Positions 37,643-46,018 are shown, counted from the stretch's first letter. The stretch: DNA of 64,000 nucleotides from Flavobacterium johnsoniae UW101 (GCF_000016645.1 NC_009441.1:2728001-2792000), one strand, 5' to 3'. Made by a program: numbers and translations. The notes: a model not told the origin generated them from the sequence alone.

Positions 37643-37685
37643 GGATTTTTATGAGAAAGGGACAAAGGTTCTTAGTTACAAAGGG
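37643..37685. repeat. Degenerate word repeat (GACAAAGGTTC/GTTACAAAGG)
   Basis: Short repeating words of the same type as those after prfA (51155-51205), found in the gap upstream of topB. Confidence 0.35.
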
Positions 37686-37694
37686 GCAATAAAA

Positions 37695-37730
37695 CATAAA
37701 AACCACAAACAAGAGCTTGTGGTTTTTATG
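37695..37730 (-). terminator. Terminator of heme-binding lipoprotein gene region
   Basis: A perfect stem CATAAAAACCACAA/TTGTGGTTTTTATG around an 8-base loop. It lies just downstream (minus strand) of the lipoprotein gene stop at 37758. Confidence 0.75.
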
Positions 37731-37757
37731 TTTATATATTTAAAAGTAAAGCGGTTG

Positions 37758-39212
37758 TTATTTTGCTTTTGCCTGCTTTAATTTTAGACGTATATTGAAT
37801 TGTTTGACGATTTCTTTAACATGTGCATCTTTGATTTGTTTTCTGTTCAAACCCTGTAGATTTTGTACATATCCTGTAAAAACATGGCTTATAAAAAGAG
37901 GCGATTCAGCAGAATTGTTAGATGCATTGTGGCAGGAGAAACAATTAACAAGATTGTCTACAGTATTTCCATGTATAGATGATGGACCAAATCCTACCTG
38001 AACATAGGTTTCCATAGTAATATTGTAAGCTGCAGTAGAACCTCTGGTTAGATCTCCCGGTGAAGAATTTGAAAGATTATAGCTCAACGAATCTAATAAA
38101 GCCGCTTGTGCCGGAGTGCTGTTGTATCCTGCAGTATTTATCCATAATGAACCATTGTAGAAATAATTGTTCCAAATACCTTTCAGCTGTGTTTTAACGC
38201 TTTGGTTAATAGTACGAATGTTATTGAAGTTTTCAGAACCATTTTGGCTTGTATCCATATAAAGCTGCACATTAAAAGAACCTTTCATTGCTTTTTCTAC
38301 AGGAACGCCATATTTGTAGACAGAAAAGACATCAGTGTAATTTCCATTTCCTGTAGTTATATTCTGAACCGTTGCTGTGCTGTTTTTATTAAAAAACGGA
38401 TAATCAACTGTACTTGTTACTGGAGCATCAGCTGTTGGCGTAGCTTTAGTCCAGTCATAAGCAGGCGCAAGGTTTTCATGTTCAAAAGTTGCCCATACAA
38501 ATTCGGGATGATTTTCTACAATTCCCACGACATGCATTCCTAAAAGTGCTACTTTTGTTTTTACTCCGTTTATTACGCCCTGAGTAACAAAATAAGTAGA
38601 AGTATCTTTAAGAGCACTCGCATCAATCCATGAAGTTTTTAGTTCTAATGCTCCTACAGGAAAAGTGATGTCTTTTACTTTTGTAGGATCATTTTTGGCA
38701 ATTGGGCCATATTTTATCATAGTGTCGTAAAGAAGCTTGTCCATAAATATAGAATAATAGACTGTAGTTTGTTTAGGAACACCTGATTGGTATTTAGGAG
38801 TTTGTAAAATATCAGTATTAGAACTTGCCTGAGCAGTATCTGTTAAAACAATTCCGTTGCTTGGGTCTAATTTCTGGCCTGCTGCGTTCACCTGAATTAG
38901 ATTGGTCATAAATAAAGGTTTTCCATTAACTTCATTAGTCAGCCATAGAAATTTTTGCCATGACCACTGATGAAAGTCACAATTCGTTACCGTAGCATTG
39001 TTGGCAAATACGCTTGTTGGTCCTTCATTTGGCGGAGGAGTCTGGCGGGTATTGTTTACCATCGTAAACCAATTAGCAGGAGCTAAACACTCAGAAGAAG
39101 CTGCGCTTTTGTTTACTGTTGTATAATTATCATTTTTTCCCTTTGCGTCCTTTTTACAAGCGCTTAATGCGATTATTATGATAAAAAGGCATACCATTTT
39201 TGTAGTTTTCAT
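37758..39212 (-). CDS. Heme-binding (CxxCH) lipoprotein
   Basis: A 484-residue lipoprotein with signal peptide and lipobox ALSAC (Cys ~19). It contains one c-type heme motif, CFSCH (in NLVNCFSCHNASN), near residue 430. The segment GMHVVGIVENHPEFVWATFEHENLAP in the middle is a recognisable block of a family of large cytochrome-c-like proteins seen in Bacteroidota and Proteobacteria. Its role is unclear; oxidation or electron transfer at the periplasmic face is a guess. It stands alone with its own terminator. Confidence 0.8.
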   Translation of the reverse strand: MKTTKMVCLFIIIIALSACKKDAKGKNDNYTTVNKSAASSECLAPANWFTMVNNTRQTPPPNEGPTSVFANNATVTNCDFHQWSWQKFLWLTNEVNGKPLFMTNLIQVNAAGQKLDPSNGIVLTDTAQASSNTDILQTPKYQSGVPKQTTVYYSIFMDKLLYDTMIKYGPIAKNDPTKVKDITFPVGALELKTSWIDASALKDTSTYFVTQGVINGVKTKVALLGMHVVGIVENHPEFVWATFEHENLAPAYDWTKATPTADAPVTSTVDYPFFNKNSTATVQNITTGNGNYTDVFSVYKYGVPVEKAMKGSFNVQLYMDTSQNGSENFNNIRTINQSVKTQLKGIWNNYFYNGSLWINTAGYNSTPAQAALLDSLSYNLSNSSPGDLTRGSTAAYNITMETYVQVGFGPSSIHGNTVDNLVNCFSCHNASNNSAESPLFISHVFTGYVQNLQGLNRKQIKDAHVKEIVKQFNIRLKLKQAKAK

Positions 39213-39352
39213 AACATGGGGCTTTAGTTGGTTTATTTAATTATCTTTTTTTGAATACCTGAAAGTAGATAATTAAGAAAGTGACTTTTGAAAAAATGTC
39301 ACAAGTCCGCCATATTGAGGTATGAAGCCAATAAAAATGTGTATTAATTAAA

Positions 39353-39395
39353 ATAGTTACTGAGATACTAAGTTACTGAGTTTTTTGAGCTGTTG
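39353..39395. repeat. Octamer word repeat (NNNCTRAG), second site
   Basis: TTACTGAG-ATACTAAG-TTACTGAG repeats with period 8 in a 300-base gap without a gene. The rest of the gap (39213-39518) is AT-rich and holds only this repeat and the terminator at 39447-39481. Confidence 0.45.
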
Positions 39396-39446
39396 TCTCG
39401 ATCCTTGCGGAGGCTTTGAGATTTTTAAAAGCTCTTTATAAAAAAT

Positions 39447-39481
39447 AAAAACCGTTCATAGAAATTTCTTGAACGGTTTTT
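39447..39481 (-). terminator. Terminator of DUF6934 operon
   Basis: AAAAACCGTTCA pairs with TGAACGGTTTTT, about 40 bases beyond the stop at 39519 on the minus strand. Confidence 0.75.
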
Positions 39482-39518
39482 TATGAAACAATTGTTTTGC
39501 TAAGTTCAAAACAAGAGA

Positions 39519-39665
39519 TTAAAAATTTAGTTTAAAGTTATGTTTGTTAACTTCTTCCAGTTTATCAGATTTGAGTTTTATATCTTTTATTTTATCTAAT
39601 TCTGGATCAACTTTTACTATAGATTCCATTTTAGCTTGTTTTTTAACAATTGTATGCGTTTTCAT
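39519..39665 (-). CDS. Small protein downstream of DUF6934
   Basis: A 48-residue Lys/Glu-rich, probably helical protein (MKTHTIVKKQAKMES ... EEVNKHNFKLNF). The ATG at 39665 comes one base after the stop of the DUF6934 gene, so the two are almost certainly translated together. The longer frame open to 39743 would overlap the DUF6934 gene and is not needed. No family was recognised. The tight pairing invites a toxin-antitoxin or subunit relationship, which is inference. Confidence 0.65.
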   Translation of the reverse strand: MKTHTIVKKQAKMESIVKVDPELDKIKDIKLKSDKLEEVNKHNFKLNF

Positions 39666-39666
39666 A

Positions 39667-40134
39667 TTATTTTCTTTTAATAATAAATCCATAAAAATCA
39701 CCATTTGAATCAAAAGGAGCGTTGAATATGTTTCCATTTTCATCTTCTATTGTTCCAAAGATATGAAATGTTTTTGATAATTCTCTCAAATTTAGTGATA
39801 TAGCTCTCCTGTATAAGCGCGTTCTGCTTTTAGTACTGCCTTTAAAAAAGATTTTCCTTTCAGGATATCTTTCTGAAAAAATATAAGCAGATTCAGCAAC
39901 TGTAGCTAGAACTTTATTGCGATCCCCATTATCACTTACAATTAAATCGTTAATTATAAATTCTTTTTGGATTTGATCAAAAACTAAATCTCCAAAACCT
40001 AAATTATATATTGTATTATTTTTTGTAGGTTTATAAACGATACCTTTGTCTATTTCGCCATTAATTCCCTTACTCTTAAATCTAAATAGTGTAACATCAG
40101 TATTTGTAAGTAATTCATATTTTGCAATATTCAT
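39667..40134 (-). CDS. DUF6934 family protein
   Basis: A 155-residue protein matching DUF6934, common in Bacteroidota: N-terminus MNIAKYELLTNTDVTLFRF, then TIYNLGFGDLVFDQ, the block DNGDRNKVLATVAESAYIFSERYP and KGSTKSRTRLYRRAISLN with several Arg. The family is uncharacterised. The Arg-rich SRTRLYR block could contact nucleic acid. The operon has a second, 48-residue gene directly downstream, and the two share a terminator. Confidence 0.85.
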   Translation of the reverse strand: MNIAKYELLTNTDVTLFRFKSKGINGEIDKGIVYKPTKNNTIYNLGFGDLVFDQIQKEFIINDLIVSDNGDRNKVLATVAESAYIFSERYPERKIFFKGSTKSRTRLYRRAISLNLRELSKTFHIFGTIEDENGNIFNAPFDSNGDFYGFIIKRK

Positions 40135-40218
40135 TTGTAAAATGATTAATACTGCAAAAATATATTTTATTGTAAAAATAAACTTACTTTTATTGTTTTT
40201 TTTAAATAGGGAATATAT

Positions 40219-40646
40219 CTAACCCTTGAAAATATCAATTCTCTGCATCCATGGAATATCTGATCCTAAAAACTGAAGTTTCGTTTTTACCACTTTATCG
40301 CTTTTATCTCTTGGATTTTTGGTTACAAAACGAGCTGTAGAATTATTAAAATCTAATGTATATTTTTCGTTCAGATCTTCTTTTTTGTCTGCCGAAAAAG
40401 TGATCAGATTATCTTTTGCACTCCATTTTCCTTTTCCGTATGAATTGGTTTCCGGCGGCGTTCCACCTTGCATTTTCGAGTAGGAATGAAATTCAAATGT
40501 TCCATCTGGATTTAAGGTCAATTGTATTCAATTATGTGTTTTCCTTCTTCGCCAAGTGAACGGGCATAATCACCCGTAAATTGGTTTGATTGTGCGAATA
40601 ATGTAAAGTTTGAAATTAAAAGTAAAGCGGTTATTACTAGTTTCAT
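40219..40646 (-). pseudogene. Frameshifted lipocalin-like secreted protein gene
   Basis: An ATG at 40646 starts a signal peptide (MKLVITALLLISNFTLFAQ) and runs to a stop TGA at 40521-40519. The C-terminal part (TLNPDGTFEFHSYS ... WMQRIDIFKG) continues in another frame to 40219. The junction reads EYN-stop where EY(K)LTLNPDGTF is expected, so one base (probably an A near 40523) is missing. The total length of 428 bases is not a multiple of three. The intact ~143-residue product would resemble small copper-resistance/lipocalin-like proteins with TLNPDGTF motifs. It is either a real pseudogene or a single-base sequencing error. Confidence 0.75.
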
Positions 40647-40663
40647 AGGTTTTGTTTTTTGAT

Positions 40664-41461
40664 TTATAAAATAAAATTGCCTTCCAGAACAATCACTGCT
40701 TCTCCAAGAATGTAAACTTTGTCTTGTACAAGTTCTGTACTCATAGTTCCGGTTCTTAAAGAAGATTGAAAGGCATTTAGTTTTGTTTTATTCAGTTTTT
40801 TGGCCCAATATTTTGTCAAAAAAGTTTGAACGCCTCCCGTTACAGGATCTTCGTCAGTTCCTGCCCAAGGCCAGAAATATCGGTAATGGAAATCGAAATT
40901 TTCGTTGTCTGAAATTGCAGTTAACAAAACCCCGTTTATTCCGGTATGCGAATTGACCAAAGCTGTAAAATCGGGTTTTAAATCTGCCAGTTTGCGGGCG
41001 CTTTCAATTTCAAGTAAAATTATTTTATTGTTTGGGCTGTATCTTTTTTCCAGAATTTCAGAAACTCCAAGTGCATCGAGCAGTTTTTGAGGCACCTCAG
41101 TTTCTTCTGTTTCATAAACCGGAAACTGCATTTTTATTTTATCAGCTTCTTTCTCAATAAACAATTCAACATTATTGATATTAATAAATTTTATGCTCTC
41201 AAATGAAGTAGTGCTGAAAAGAATTTTAGAAGAAGCCAATGTCGCATGCCCGCATAACGGAATTTCGGTTTTTGGGCTAAAAAATCGAATACTGTATGTA
41301 TTATCTTTTATTTGTTTTATAAAAGCCGTTTCCGAAAATCCAATTTCTGCAGCAATACTCTGCATGCTTTCTGCATCTAATTCTATATTGGGAAGACAAA
41401 CTGCTGCTGGATTTCCTTTAAATTTTTCATTCGTAAATGAGTCAACAAAATAAGTCTTCAT
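40664..41461 (-). CDS. PhzF family isomerase/epimerase-like protein
   Basis: A 265-residue protein of the PhzF (diaminopimelate epimerase-like) fold. Diagnostic motifs are FKGNPAAVCL near the N-terminus, EIGFSETAFI with the catalytic Glu, and PLCGHATLASS. The second half-domain has AGTDEDPVTGGVQTFLTKYWAK. In phenazine producers PhzF isomerises an anthranilate derivative, but stand-alone homologues in Flavobacterium usually have unknown substrates, and no phenazine genes are here. Confidence 0.93.
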   Translation of the reverse strand: MKTYFVDSFTNEKFKGNPAAVCLPNIELDAESMQSIAAEIGFSETAFIKQIKDNTYSIRFFSPKTEIPLCGHATLASSKILFSTTSFESIKFININNVELFIEKEADKIKMQFPVYETEETEVPQKLLDALGVSEILEKRYSPNNKIILLEIESARKLADLKPDFTALVNSHTGINGVLLTAISDNENFDFHYRYFWPWAGTDEDPVTGGVQTFLTKYWAKKLNKTKLNAFQSSLRTGTMSTELVQDKVYILGEAVIVLEGNFIL

Positions 41462-41526
41462 TTTTTATTTGGGTGTTTTTAAATGTATAAAAGCGAAAAT
41501 ATTCTAAATCAATATACTGCTTTATT

Positions 41527-42021
41527 CTAATTGTTAATCATTGGGTCTAAACTGTTATCCTTGTTTCGTAAATCTAAACCGCCTTCGTAAACCGATTTAA
41601 GATTGGTGAGATAAAAATGCCAGCCGTTTGAACAGCCCAGTCTAATGTATTTTTTCGAATTATCATCTGTTGGAATATCATGATGACGAAGTTCAACTAT
41701 TGTGTAACCATTTGTTTCACTCAAATTGATATCAACCAGACAAGTTCCTTCAAAAGTAAACTGCAAATGGTCTTTTCCGTTGGCAGAAGTAATTTTTCCC
41801 AACATGGCATCATCATACAAAAACCAAAGCCATTCATAAGTACTGCCTTCTAACACGTTTTGGTTTTTGCCAATAACTTCCTGATTTGCATCAAAAAAAG
41901 ATACTTTTTCGAGAAACCATTTTTCTAATTCACCTGCAATTGTCCAGGCATTATAAATGTTACTGAGTTTAGCTTTAACGGGTATTTTTTTGGTAAATGA
42001 TGTCCAGTCGAAGTTTTCCAT
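41527..42021 (-). CDS. SRPBCC (START-like) domain protein
   Basis: A 164-residue protein of the SRPBCC/AHSA1 fold. It starts FTKKIPVKAKLSNIYNAWTIAGELEKWFL and has the WLWFLYDDAMLGKITSANGKDHLQFTFEG strand set. The ligand-binding-end helix GWHFYLTNLKSVYEGGLDLR is also recognisable. Such proteins bind hydrophobic ligands or act as co-chaperone-like modules; the specific role is unknown. The stop of the upstream gene is 2 bases before this ATG, so they form an operon. Confidence 0.88.
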   Translation of the reverse strand: MENFDWTSFTKKIPVKAKLSNIYNAWTIAGELEKWFLEKVSFFDANQEVIGKNQNVLEGSTYEWLWFLYDDAMLGKITSANGKDHLQFTFEGTCLVDINLSETNGYTIVELRHHDIPTDDNSKKYIRLGCSNGWHFYLTNLKSVYEGGLDLRNKDNSLDPMINN

Positions 42022-42023
42022 GT

Positions 42024-42554
42024 TTAACTCTTATGTAGATTATGTAAAAGTATGAGACGTTTATGCATATTATAGTTTATTTTCCACCAAAGGATATTTA
42101 AATAATATCTTATTCCACCTAATTCCCAATTAACATCAAACTTTTCTTGATCATTTTTATAAGGAGGTTGAGCAATTTTGCAATGTAACATTGGAGGATT
42201 GTTAGCTGCTGTTTTTAAATAATCAGTATCAAGTTTGCTCTTAAGAAAGTATTGAATTTCAATGATGGTTTTATGTTTTTCAGATTTATAGACATATAGA
42301 TTGATGTCATAAATCAAATCGTAAATTTCTTGAAGATCTTCGATTACTTCATTGAGGTTTTTAGGATTTTTCTTTTTATTCAGCTTGTTCTTATTTCTTC
42401 GTTTAATAAAAAAGTTTTCTCCTTTTACTTCTGAAATGTCTGAAAGAATGAACATTAAATTTTTTGAAATATTATTCCAACAATGAAGATGTACAATTTC
42501 AAGTAATCTTATTGTTAGATTTTCTATTTTTTCCTTAATGTTATTTTCGATCAT
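42024..42554 (-). CDS. Hypothetical protein upstream of SRPBCC gene
   Basis: A 176-residue, helix-rich, basic protein (MIENNIKEKIENLTIRLLEIVHLHCWNN ... HKRLILLHNLHKS). Internal blocks are KKKNPKNLNEVIEDLQEIYDL and IIEIQYFLKSKLDTDYLKTAANNPP, with several His/Cys near the ends. No known domain or membrane segment was recognised. It is translationally adjacent to the SRPBCC gene. Base composition is very AT-rich. Confidence 0.75.
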   Translation of the reverse strand: MIENNIKEKIENLTIRLLEIVHLHCWNNISKNLMFILSDISEVKGENFFIKRRNKNKLNKKKNPKNLNEVIEDLQEIYDLIYDINLYVYKSEKHKTIIEIQYFLKSKLDTDYLKTAANNPPMLHCKIAQPPYKNDQEKFDVNWELGGIRYYLNILWWKINYNMHKRLILLHNLHKS

Positions 42555-42798
42555 ATAAATCTAAATGTTATTTTAAAAGGGTTCTTTAATTAAAACAAAT
42601 ATAAGGTATTTCTTGTAAGTTTTTAAGTCTGATTTAATGCCGGCTGCATACAACCGATTGTATTTCATTTACAAAACTCAGAATCTTAAAGTTCTCTAAA
42701 AGAGCTGGTTTTTTGAGAGAAAAGCCGTAGATTGCACGTTTAACTTCAAATGTTATATAATAATGGTAACGGCCAATTTTTATTTACTAAACAGCGGT

Positions 42799-42911
42799 TT
42801 GATGTGCTTAATGTACACATTATTGTATTTGCATGACGATACTTTCTTAAAAAGCTCAAAAGAGTTTATTACTTGTGCCCTGCAGCAACTCTAAGCAGGG
42901 ATCCTTTTTTA
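42799..42911 (+). ncRNA. Candidate small RNA with own promoter and terminator
   Basis: In the ~480-base gap before the GreA/Rnk-like gene there is a possible promoter (TTG at 42799-42801, 22 bases, then TGTATTTG at 42824-42831, one mismatch to TAnnTTTG). About 45 bases later a hairpin (CCCTGC at 42878-42883, GCAGGG at 42895-42900) is followed by ATCCTTTTTT. The predicted transcript of ~70 bases has no ORF. The rest of the gap shows no gene. Confidence 0.35.
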
Positions 42912-43035
42912 TAGTTCGTTTTTATTTAACCTCAATTTTCATTCAGGATATGATATCATTGAATTGAATCGAGCTGGATATTCAATGAAGAGTTGTTTAT
43001 CATACGCAATGAAAAGTGAAGCAAAAAAGAAAGTC

Positions 43036-43416
43036 ATGTCACAAAATAATATCATTTTAACAACAGGAACATATGATTTAATTAAAGACCACGTAAGAAG
43101 AAAAAAAGTTACACCGCAGGAAGAAGAACTTTTATTGAGCGAACTAAAACATGCAACGCAGGTATTGAGAAAAAACCTTCCCGAAGATGTTGTTTCGGTA
43201 AACCGAAAAGTAACTTACAAAGACCATAATACTAACCAGGAAAAAACAATTCTTTTGGTTGGTCCCGAAAAAGTAAAAGTGAGCAAAAACAAGATTTCGG
43301 TTCTTTCAGACGAAGGTATTGCAATGGTTGGTTATAAAGTAGGAGATCTTATAGAATGGCCTGCTAAAAAAGGGCATTTAAAATTAGAAATTTTAAAAGT
43401 AGAAGCAGAGGCATAA
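43036..43416 (+). CDS. GreA/GreB-type (Rnk-like) regulator
   Basis: A 126-residue protein. I start it at the ATG at 43036, since the earlier in-frame ATG at 42985 and the start at 42964 add a non-homologous tail. An N-terminal helical pair (TYDLIKDHVRRKKVTPQEEELLLSELKHA) precedes a GreA/GreB C-terminal FKBP-like domain (SDEGIAMVGYKVGDLIEWPAKKGHLKLEILKVE). This is the layout of Rnk and other Gre-like factors that bind RNA polymerase's secondary channel. The coiled-coil is short, so it may modulate rather than stimulate transcript cleavage. Confidence 0.88.
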   Translation: MSQNNIILTTGTYDLIKDHVRRKKVTPQEEELLLSELKHATQVLRKNLPEDVVSVNRKVTYKDHNTNQEKTILLVGPEKVKVSKNKISVLSDEGIAMVGYKVGDLIEWPAKKGHLKLEILKVEAEA

Positions 43417-43448
43417 TATTTTATTGTTTTCGATTTGAGTTTAGTAAC

Positions 43449-43477
43449 AATCCCAAAAGAGTTTTTCTTTTGGGATT
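43449..43477 (+). terminator. Terminator of GreA/Rnk-like gene
   Basis: AATCCCAAAAGA/TCTTTTGGGATT stem with T run, 33 bases past the stop. Confidence 0.8.
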
Positions 43478-43589
43478 TTTTATGCAGAAACCAAAAGAAA
43501 TAATAAGATAATTACTTCAAAAAAACGTTCATCGAAAGCTTAAAATAATTAAATTCGTTTTACCAAAAACAAACCATAACCAATTATAA

Positions 43590-44381
43590 ATGAGTATGAA
43601 ACAAGCCAAAAATATAAACGAAGTAATTCTGTTATTAGATCAAATAATAGAAAAATCAAAAATAGACCAAAGCAATTTAGGTTTATTTGCTATTCTGTAC
43701 CGTGAAGTTACCGTAAGAGTAAAAGAAGGCATACAGAATGGTTCTTTTCAAAATGGCGAGCGAATGGAAAAACTCGACGTTATTTTTGCCAACAGATATC
43801 TAAAAGCCTATTATGAATATCAGGCCAAAGAAAAACCATCAGAATGCTGGGGATTTGCCTTTGAACAAGCCGATAAATTTTGGCCTATAGTATTGCAGCA
43901 TTTACTTTTGGGAATGAATGCTCATATTAACCTTGACTTGGGAATTGCCTCGGCAGAAATTTGCACAGTTGAAGATATAAAGGATTTACAAGCCGACTTT
44001 GATAAAATAAATGCCATTTTGAGCAATTTGGTTGGCGGTGTCGAAAAATGCCTAATCAAAATTTGGCCGACACTTACGTGGATATTAAAATTTACTGGAA
44101 AAATAGATACTTTTTTTATTGATTTCAGCATGGAAACGGCAAGAAACGGAGCTTGGAAATTTGCCAACGAATTTGTAGCTGTTCCCGAAAATGAAAGAGA
44201 AGCCTGCATACAGTTGAGAGACCAAAGAATTACAGAAATCGCCCGACTGGTTTCGAACCCCGGATATTTTGTGAGCGCTGTTTTTAAATTCATCCGTTTA
44301 TTTGAAAGAGGAACGATCGCTCAAAAAATAATTGATATGCAGATTGCCGAACAAAATAATGTGGAATGTGTTGCTGCGTGA
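43590..44381 (+). CDS. DUF5995 family protein
   Basis: A 263-residue, mostly helical protein matching the DUF5995 pattern. The N-terminus is NINEVILLLDQIIEKSK. The block PIVLQHLLLGMNAHINLDLGIA with its His pair in LLLGMNAHI is the strongest marker. The later RNGAWKFANEFV and ISEIARLVSNPGYFVSAVFKFIRLFER-like segments (here preceded by RDQRI) also fit. The family is uncharacterised; the conserved His/Asp residues suggest a hydrolase-like or metal-binding site. It is followed by the convergent YqaE gene. Confidence 0.88.
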   Translation: MSMKQAKNINEVILLLDQIIEKSKIDQSNLGLFAILYREVTVRVKEGIQNGSFQNGERMEKLDVIFANRYLKAYYEYQAKEKPSECWGFAFEQADKFWPIVLQHLLLGMNAHINLDLGIASAEICTVEDIKDLQADFDKINAILSNLVGGVEKCLIKIWPTLTWILKFTGKIDTFFIDFSMETARNGAWKFANEFVAVPENEREACIQLRDQRITEIARLVSNPGYFVSAVFKFIRLFERGTIAQKIIDMQIAEQNNVECVAA

Positions 44382-44401
44382 TTTTGTCTTAAATTATTGA
44401 T

Positions 44402-44605
44402 TTAAGATTTCGTTTTCATCACTTTTATTAATTTCTCATTACGCTTATCTGCTCTTGAATTCTGCAAAGAAATAACAGCCCAAATTGCAGCAGGAATCCA
44501 GCCAATTAAAGTTATTTGCAGGATTAGACAAAGAATTGAAGTTAATATTTTTCCTCTCAAAAAGAAAGAAGCAAAGGGAAAGAAAATCGCAATTAGGGTC
44601 ATCAT
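44402..44605 (-). CDS. YqaE/Pmp3 family small membrane protein
   Basis: A 67-residue membrane protein with two helices: MMTLIAIFFPFASFFLRG and LTSILCLILQITLIGWIPAAIWAVISLQ. The GWIPAAIWAV block is the family marker of YqaE/Pmp3, a stress-related membrane protein. I use the ATG at 44605; the longer frame to 44647 adds nothing similar. Confidence 0.85.
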   Translation of the reverse strand: MMTLIAIFFPFASFFLRGKILTSILCLILQITLIGWIPAAIWAVISLQNSRADKRNEKLIKVMKTKS

Positions 44606-44636
44606 AGTTTTTTGGTTTGTTGTTTGTAAATATAAA

Positions 44637-44664
44637 AAAAGCTGCAAGATTTTTTGCAGCTTTT
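44637..44664 (-). terminator. Terminator-like hairpin (AAAAGCTGCA)
   Basis: AAAAGCTGCA/TGCAGCTTTT stem in the 329-base gap between the YqaE and lipoprotein genes. Nearly the same sequence with flanking words occurs at 45472-45499, and a variant at 46353-46382. The gap also holds the hairpin repeats at 44702 and 44877. Confidence 0.6.
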
Positions 44665-44701
44665 GTTTTTTGGTGAATTGTATTGTGGCTTACTGCTACG
44701 G

Positions 44702-44727
44702 GCACGGATTGCAAATTCAATCTGTCG
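44702..44727. repeat. GGATTTGCAAT-type hairpin repeat, copy A
   Basis: CACGGATTG-CAAATT-CAATCTGTCG forms a stem with a wobble. Similar hairpins occur at 46298-46324 and, degenerate, near 46411-46435. These are short palindromic intergenic units of unknown function. Confidence 0.45.
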
Positions 44728-44876
44728 GGTTTGTAAATTTGCACTATCTGGAAAATATTACTATCTCTAGCTTAAAATTAAATCAAGCAAGTTGTCTATA
44801 AATATTTTGAGCCAGTTTTTCTTTTTTGTCATAAGAAAGAATTAAGAATAGAAAAGCGTTACATAATTTTCCACCG

Positions 44877-44902
44877 CTGGCGCGAGTGTTCCACTCGTGA
44901 AC
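44877..44902 (-). repeat. Short hairpin repeat, copy 2 (GAGTG-GAA-CACTC)
   Basis: The minus strand reads GTTCACGAGTGGAACACTCG then CGCCAG, the same element as 3521-3547 with compensating stem bases (C-G to T-A) and one indel in the loop. Confidence 0.5.
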
Positions 44903-44934
44903 ATGACCTTTGCAAAGCGATGAGGTGCTTTAAC

Positions 44935-45444
44935 TCACCTTTTTGGTTCTATTTCGGCTAATTTTACAATTCTGTAGCCTTTTCCATCATAAAATGATTG
45001 TGATTTCACAAAGTAAATTTGACCATCTTTATTTTTGAAATACGTTTCTACTCTTAAACCTTTCATATTGTCAAATTCATGAACCAAATGTTTAAAATCA
45101 GAAAATGTTATAGAACTCCAGTCAATATTATAAGTTTTACCAGTTTCTTTAATATCATTAAAATCTCTTCTTGAAGTATCTGTATACGCTTCCTCTGATA
45201 CAGATTCGAAATTACTTTTTACAATTTCACCAAGTTTAGCATTTGGGTTATTGGCCAAATCTTTAAACTCCTGATAGGTCATTACTTCTTGCAAGAATTC
45301 TTCGTTAGATTTTTTATCGATATTTTTAAGAACTTCGAATGTGTGGGCAGCCACTTTTTCGGGAGTTTCAAATGATTTATCTTCTTTTTTGCAGGATAAG
45401 AATGTTAAGAATACTAGGGCAAATAAGGTTTTTATGATTTTCAT
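44935..45444 (-). CDS. Lipoprotein of unknown function
   Basis: A 169-residue predicted lipoprotein (signal peptide ending TFLSC, Cys ~18), with a short Lys/Asp-rich linker. A small alpha/beta domain of NTF2-like appearance follows: helices around EKVAAHTFEVLKNIDKKSNEEFL, then strands GLRVETYFKNKDGQIYFVKSQSFYDGKGYRI. No family was named with confidence. Confidence 0.8.
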   Translation of the reverse strand: MKIIKTLFALVFLTFLSCKKEDKSFETPEKVAAHTFEVLKNIDKKSNEEFLQEVMTYQEFKDLANNPNAKLGEIVKSNFESVSEEAYTDTSRRDFNDIKETGKTYNIDWSSITFSDFKHLVHEFDNMKGLRVETYFKNKDGQIYFVKSQSFYDGKGYRIVKLAEIEPKR

Positions 45445-45471
45445 TTTGAGTTGTTTTTTTGTAAATATAAA

Positions 45472-45499
45472 AAAAGCTGCAGGAATTTTTGCAGCTTTT
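45472..45499 (-). terminator. Terminator (AAAAGCTGCA family)
   Basis: AAAAGCTGCA/TGCAGCTTTT stem, downstream (minus strand) of the hypothetical gene at 45559-45855. It repeats the hairpin and flanks at 44637-44664. Confidence 0.65.
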
Positions 45500-45558
45500 G
45501 TTTTTTGATGACTTATGTTATTGGTGTAATTAAAAATTATAATCGTGAAAAACTTATT

Positions 45559-45855
45559 TTACAAAATACAATACAATTCATCTAAAAGTTCCATTTCATC
45601 TTCTGGAAGGAGGTTTTTTGTTATTTCGAGTAAAAGCGCAGCATCGTGTCCAGAATTGTATTCTTCGCTTTTAAGAATAGTGATACTGGATCTAATAAGC
45701 GAAGTAATGGTAAGCATTAATTCGGTGTGTGTGTCTATTTTAAAGAGGGTTGTAAGCGAAGTATCTATCGTTTCATCTGGTTCTAATTTGGTAAAATAAT
45801 TTTTTTTACGAGCGGTTTCTAAAAAATGTGTTAGCTGTGTACGGTTTTCGGTCAT
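45559..45855 (-). CDS. Small hypothetical protein, divergent from XRE gene
   Basis: A 98-residue acidic, Thr/Leu-rich helical protein. I start at the ATG at 45855 (MTENRTQLTHFLETARKKNYF), which avoids a non-conserved leader. Blocks are PDETIDTSLTTLFKIDTHTELMLTITSL and LLEITKNLLPEDEMELLDELYCIL. No known family was recognised. It is transcribed divergently from the XRE-like gene, with a 32-bp palindrome in between that may control both. Confidence 0.65.
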   Translation of the reverse strand: MTENRTQLTHFLETARKKNYFTKLEPDETIDTSLTTLFKIDTHTELMLTITSLIRSSITILKSEEYNSGHDAALLLEITKNLLPEDEMELLDELYCIL

Positions 45856-45950
45856 GGCATATAGTTTTAAATTAATATATAATCTTGTCATTTATCAGTT
45901 TACATTTTAAATGTCTATTTTATTAAGCTTTATCATTTTCTTACAAATAT

Positions 45951-45982
45951 AAACAATTTCGACTTATAAGTCGAAATTGTTT
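45951..45982. promoter_or_regulatory. Perfect 32-bp palindrome, candidate operator
   Basis: The sequence AAACAATTTCGACTTA is followed immediately by its exact complement, with no spacer. It lies 36 bases before the XRE-like gene's ATG and ~95 bases before the divergent gene. A dimeric HTH protein could bind it. A terminator role is less likely, because genes diverge from here. Confidence 0.6.
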
Positions 45983-46018
45983 TAAAGATTCATCAGGTTA
46001 CTTCTTTTTCTTTGTTTT

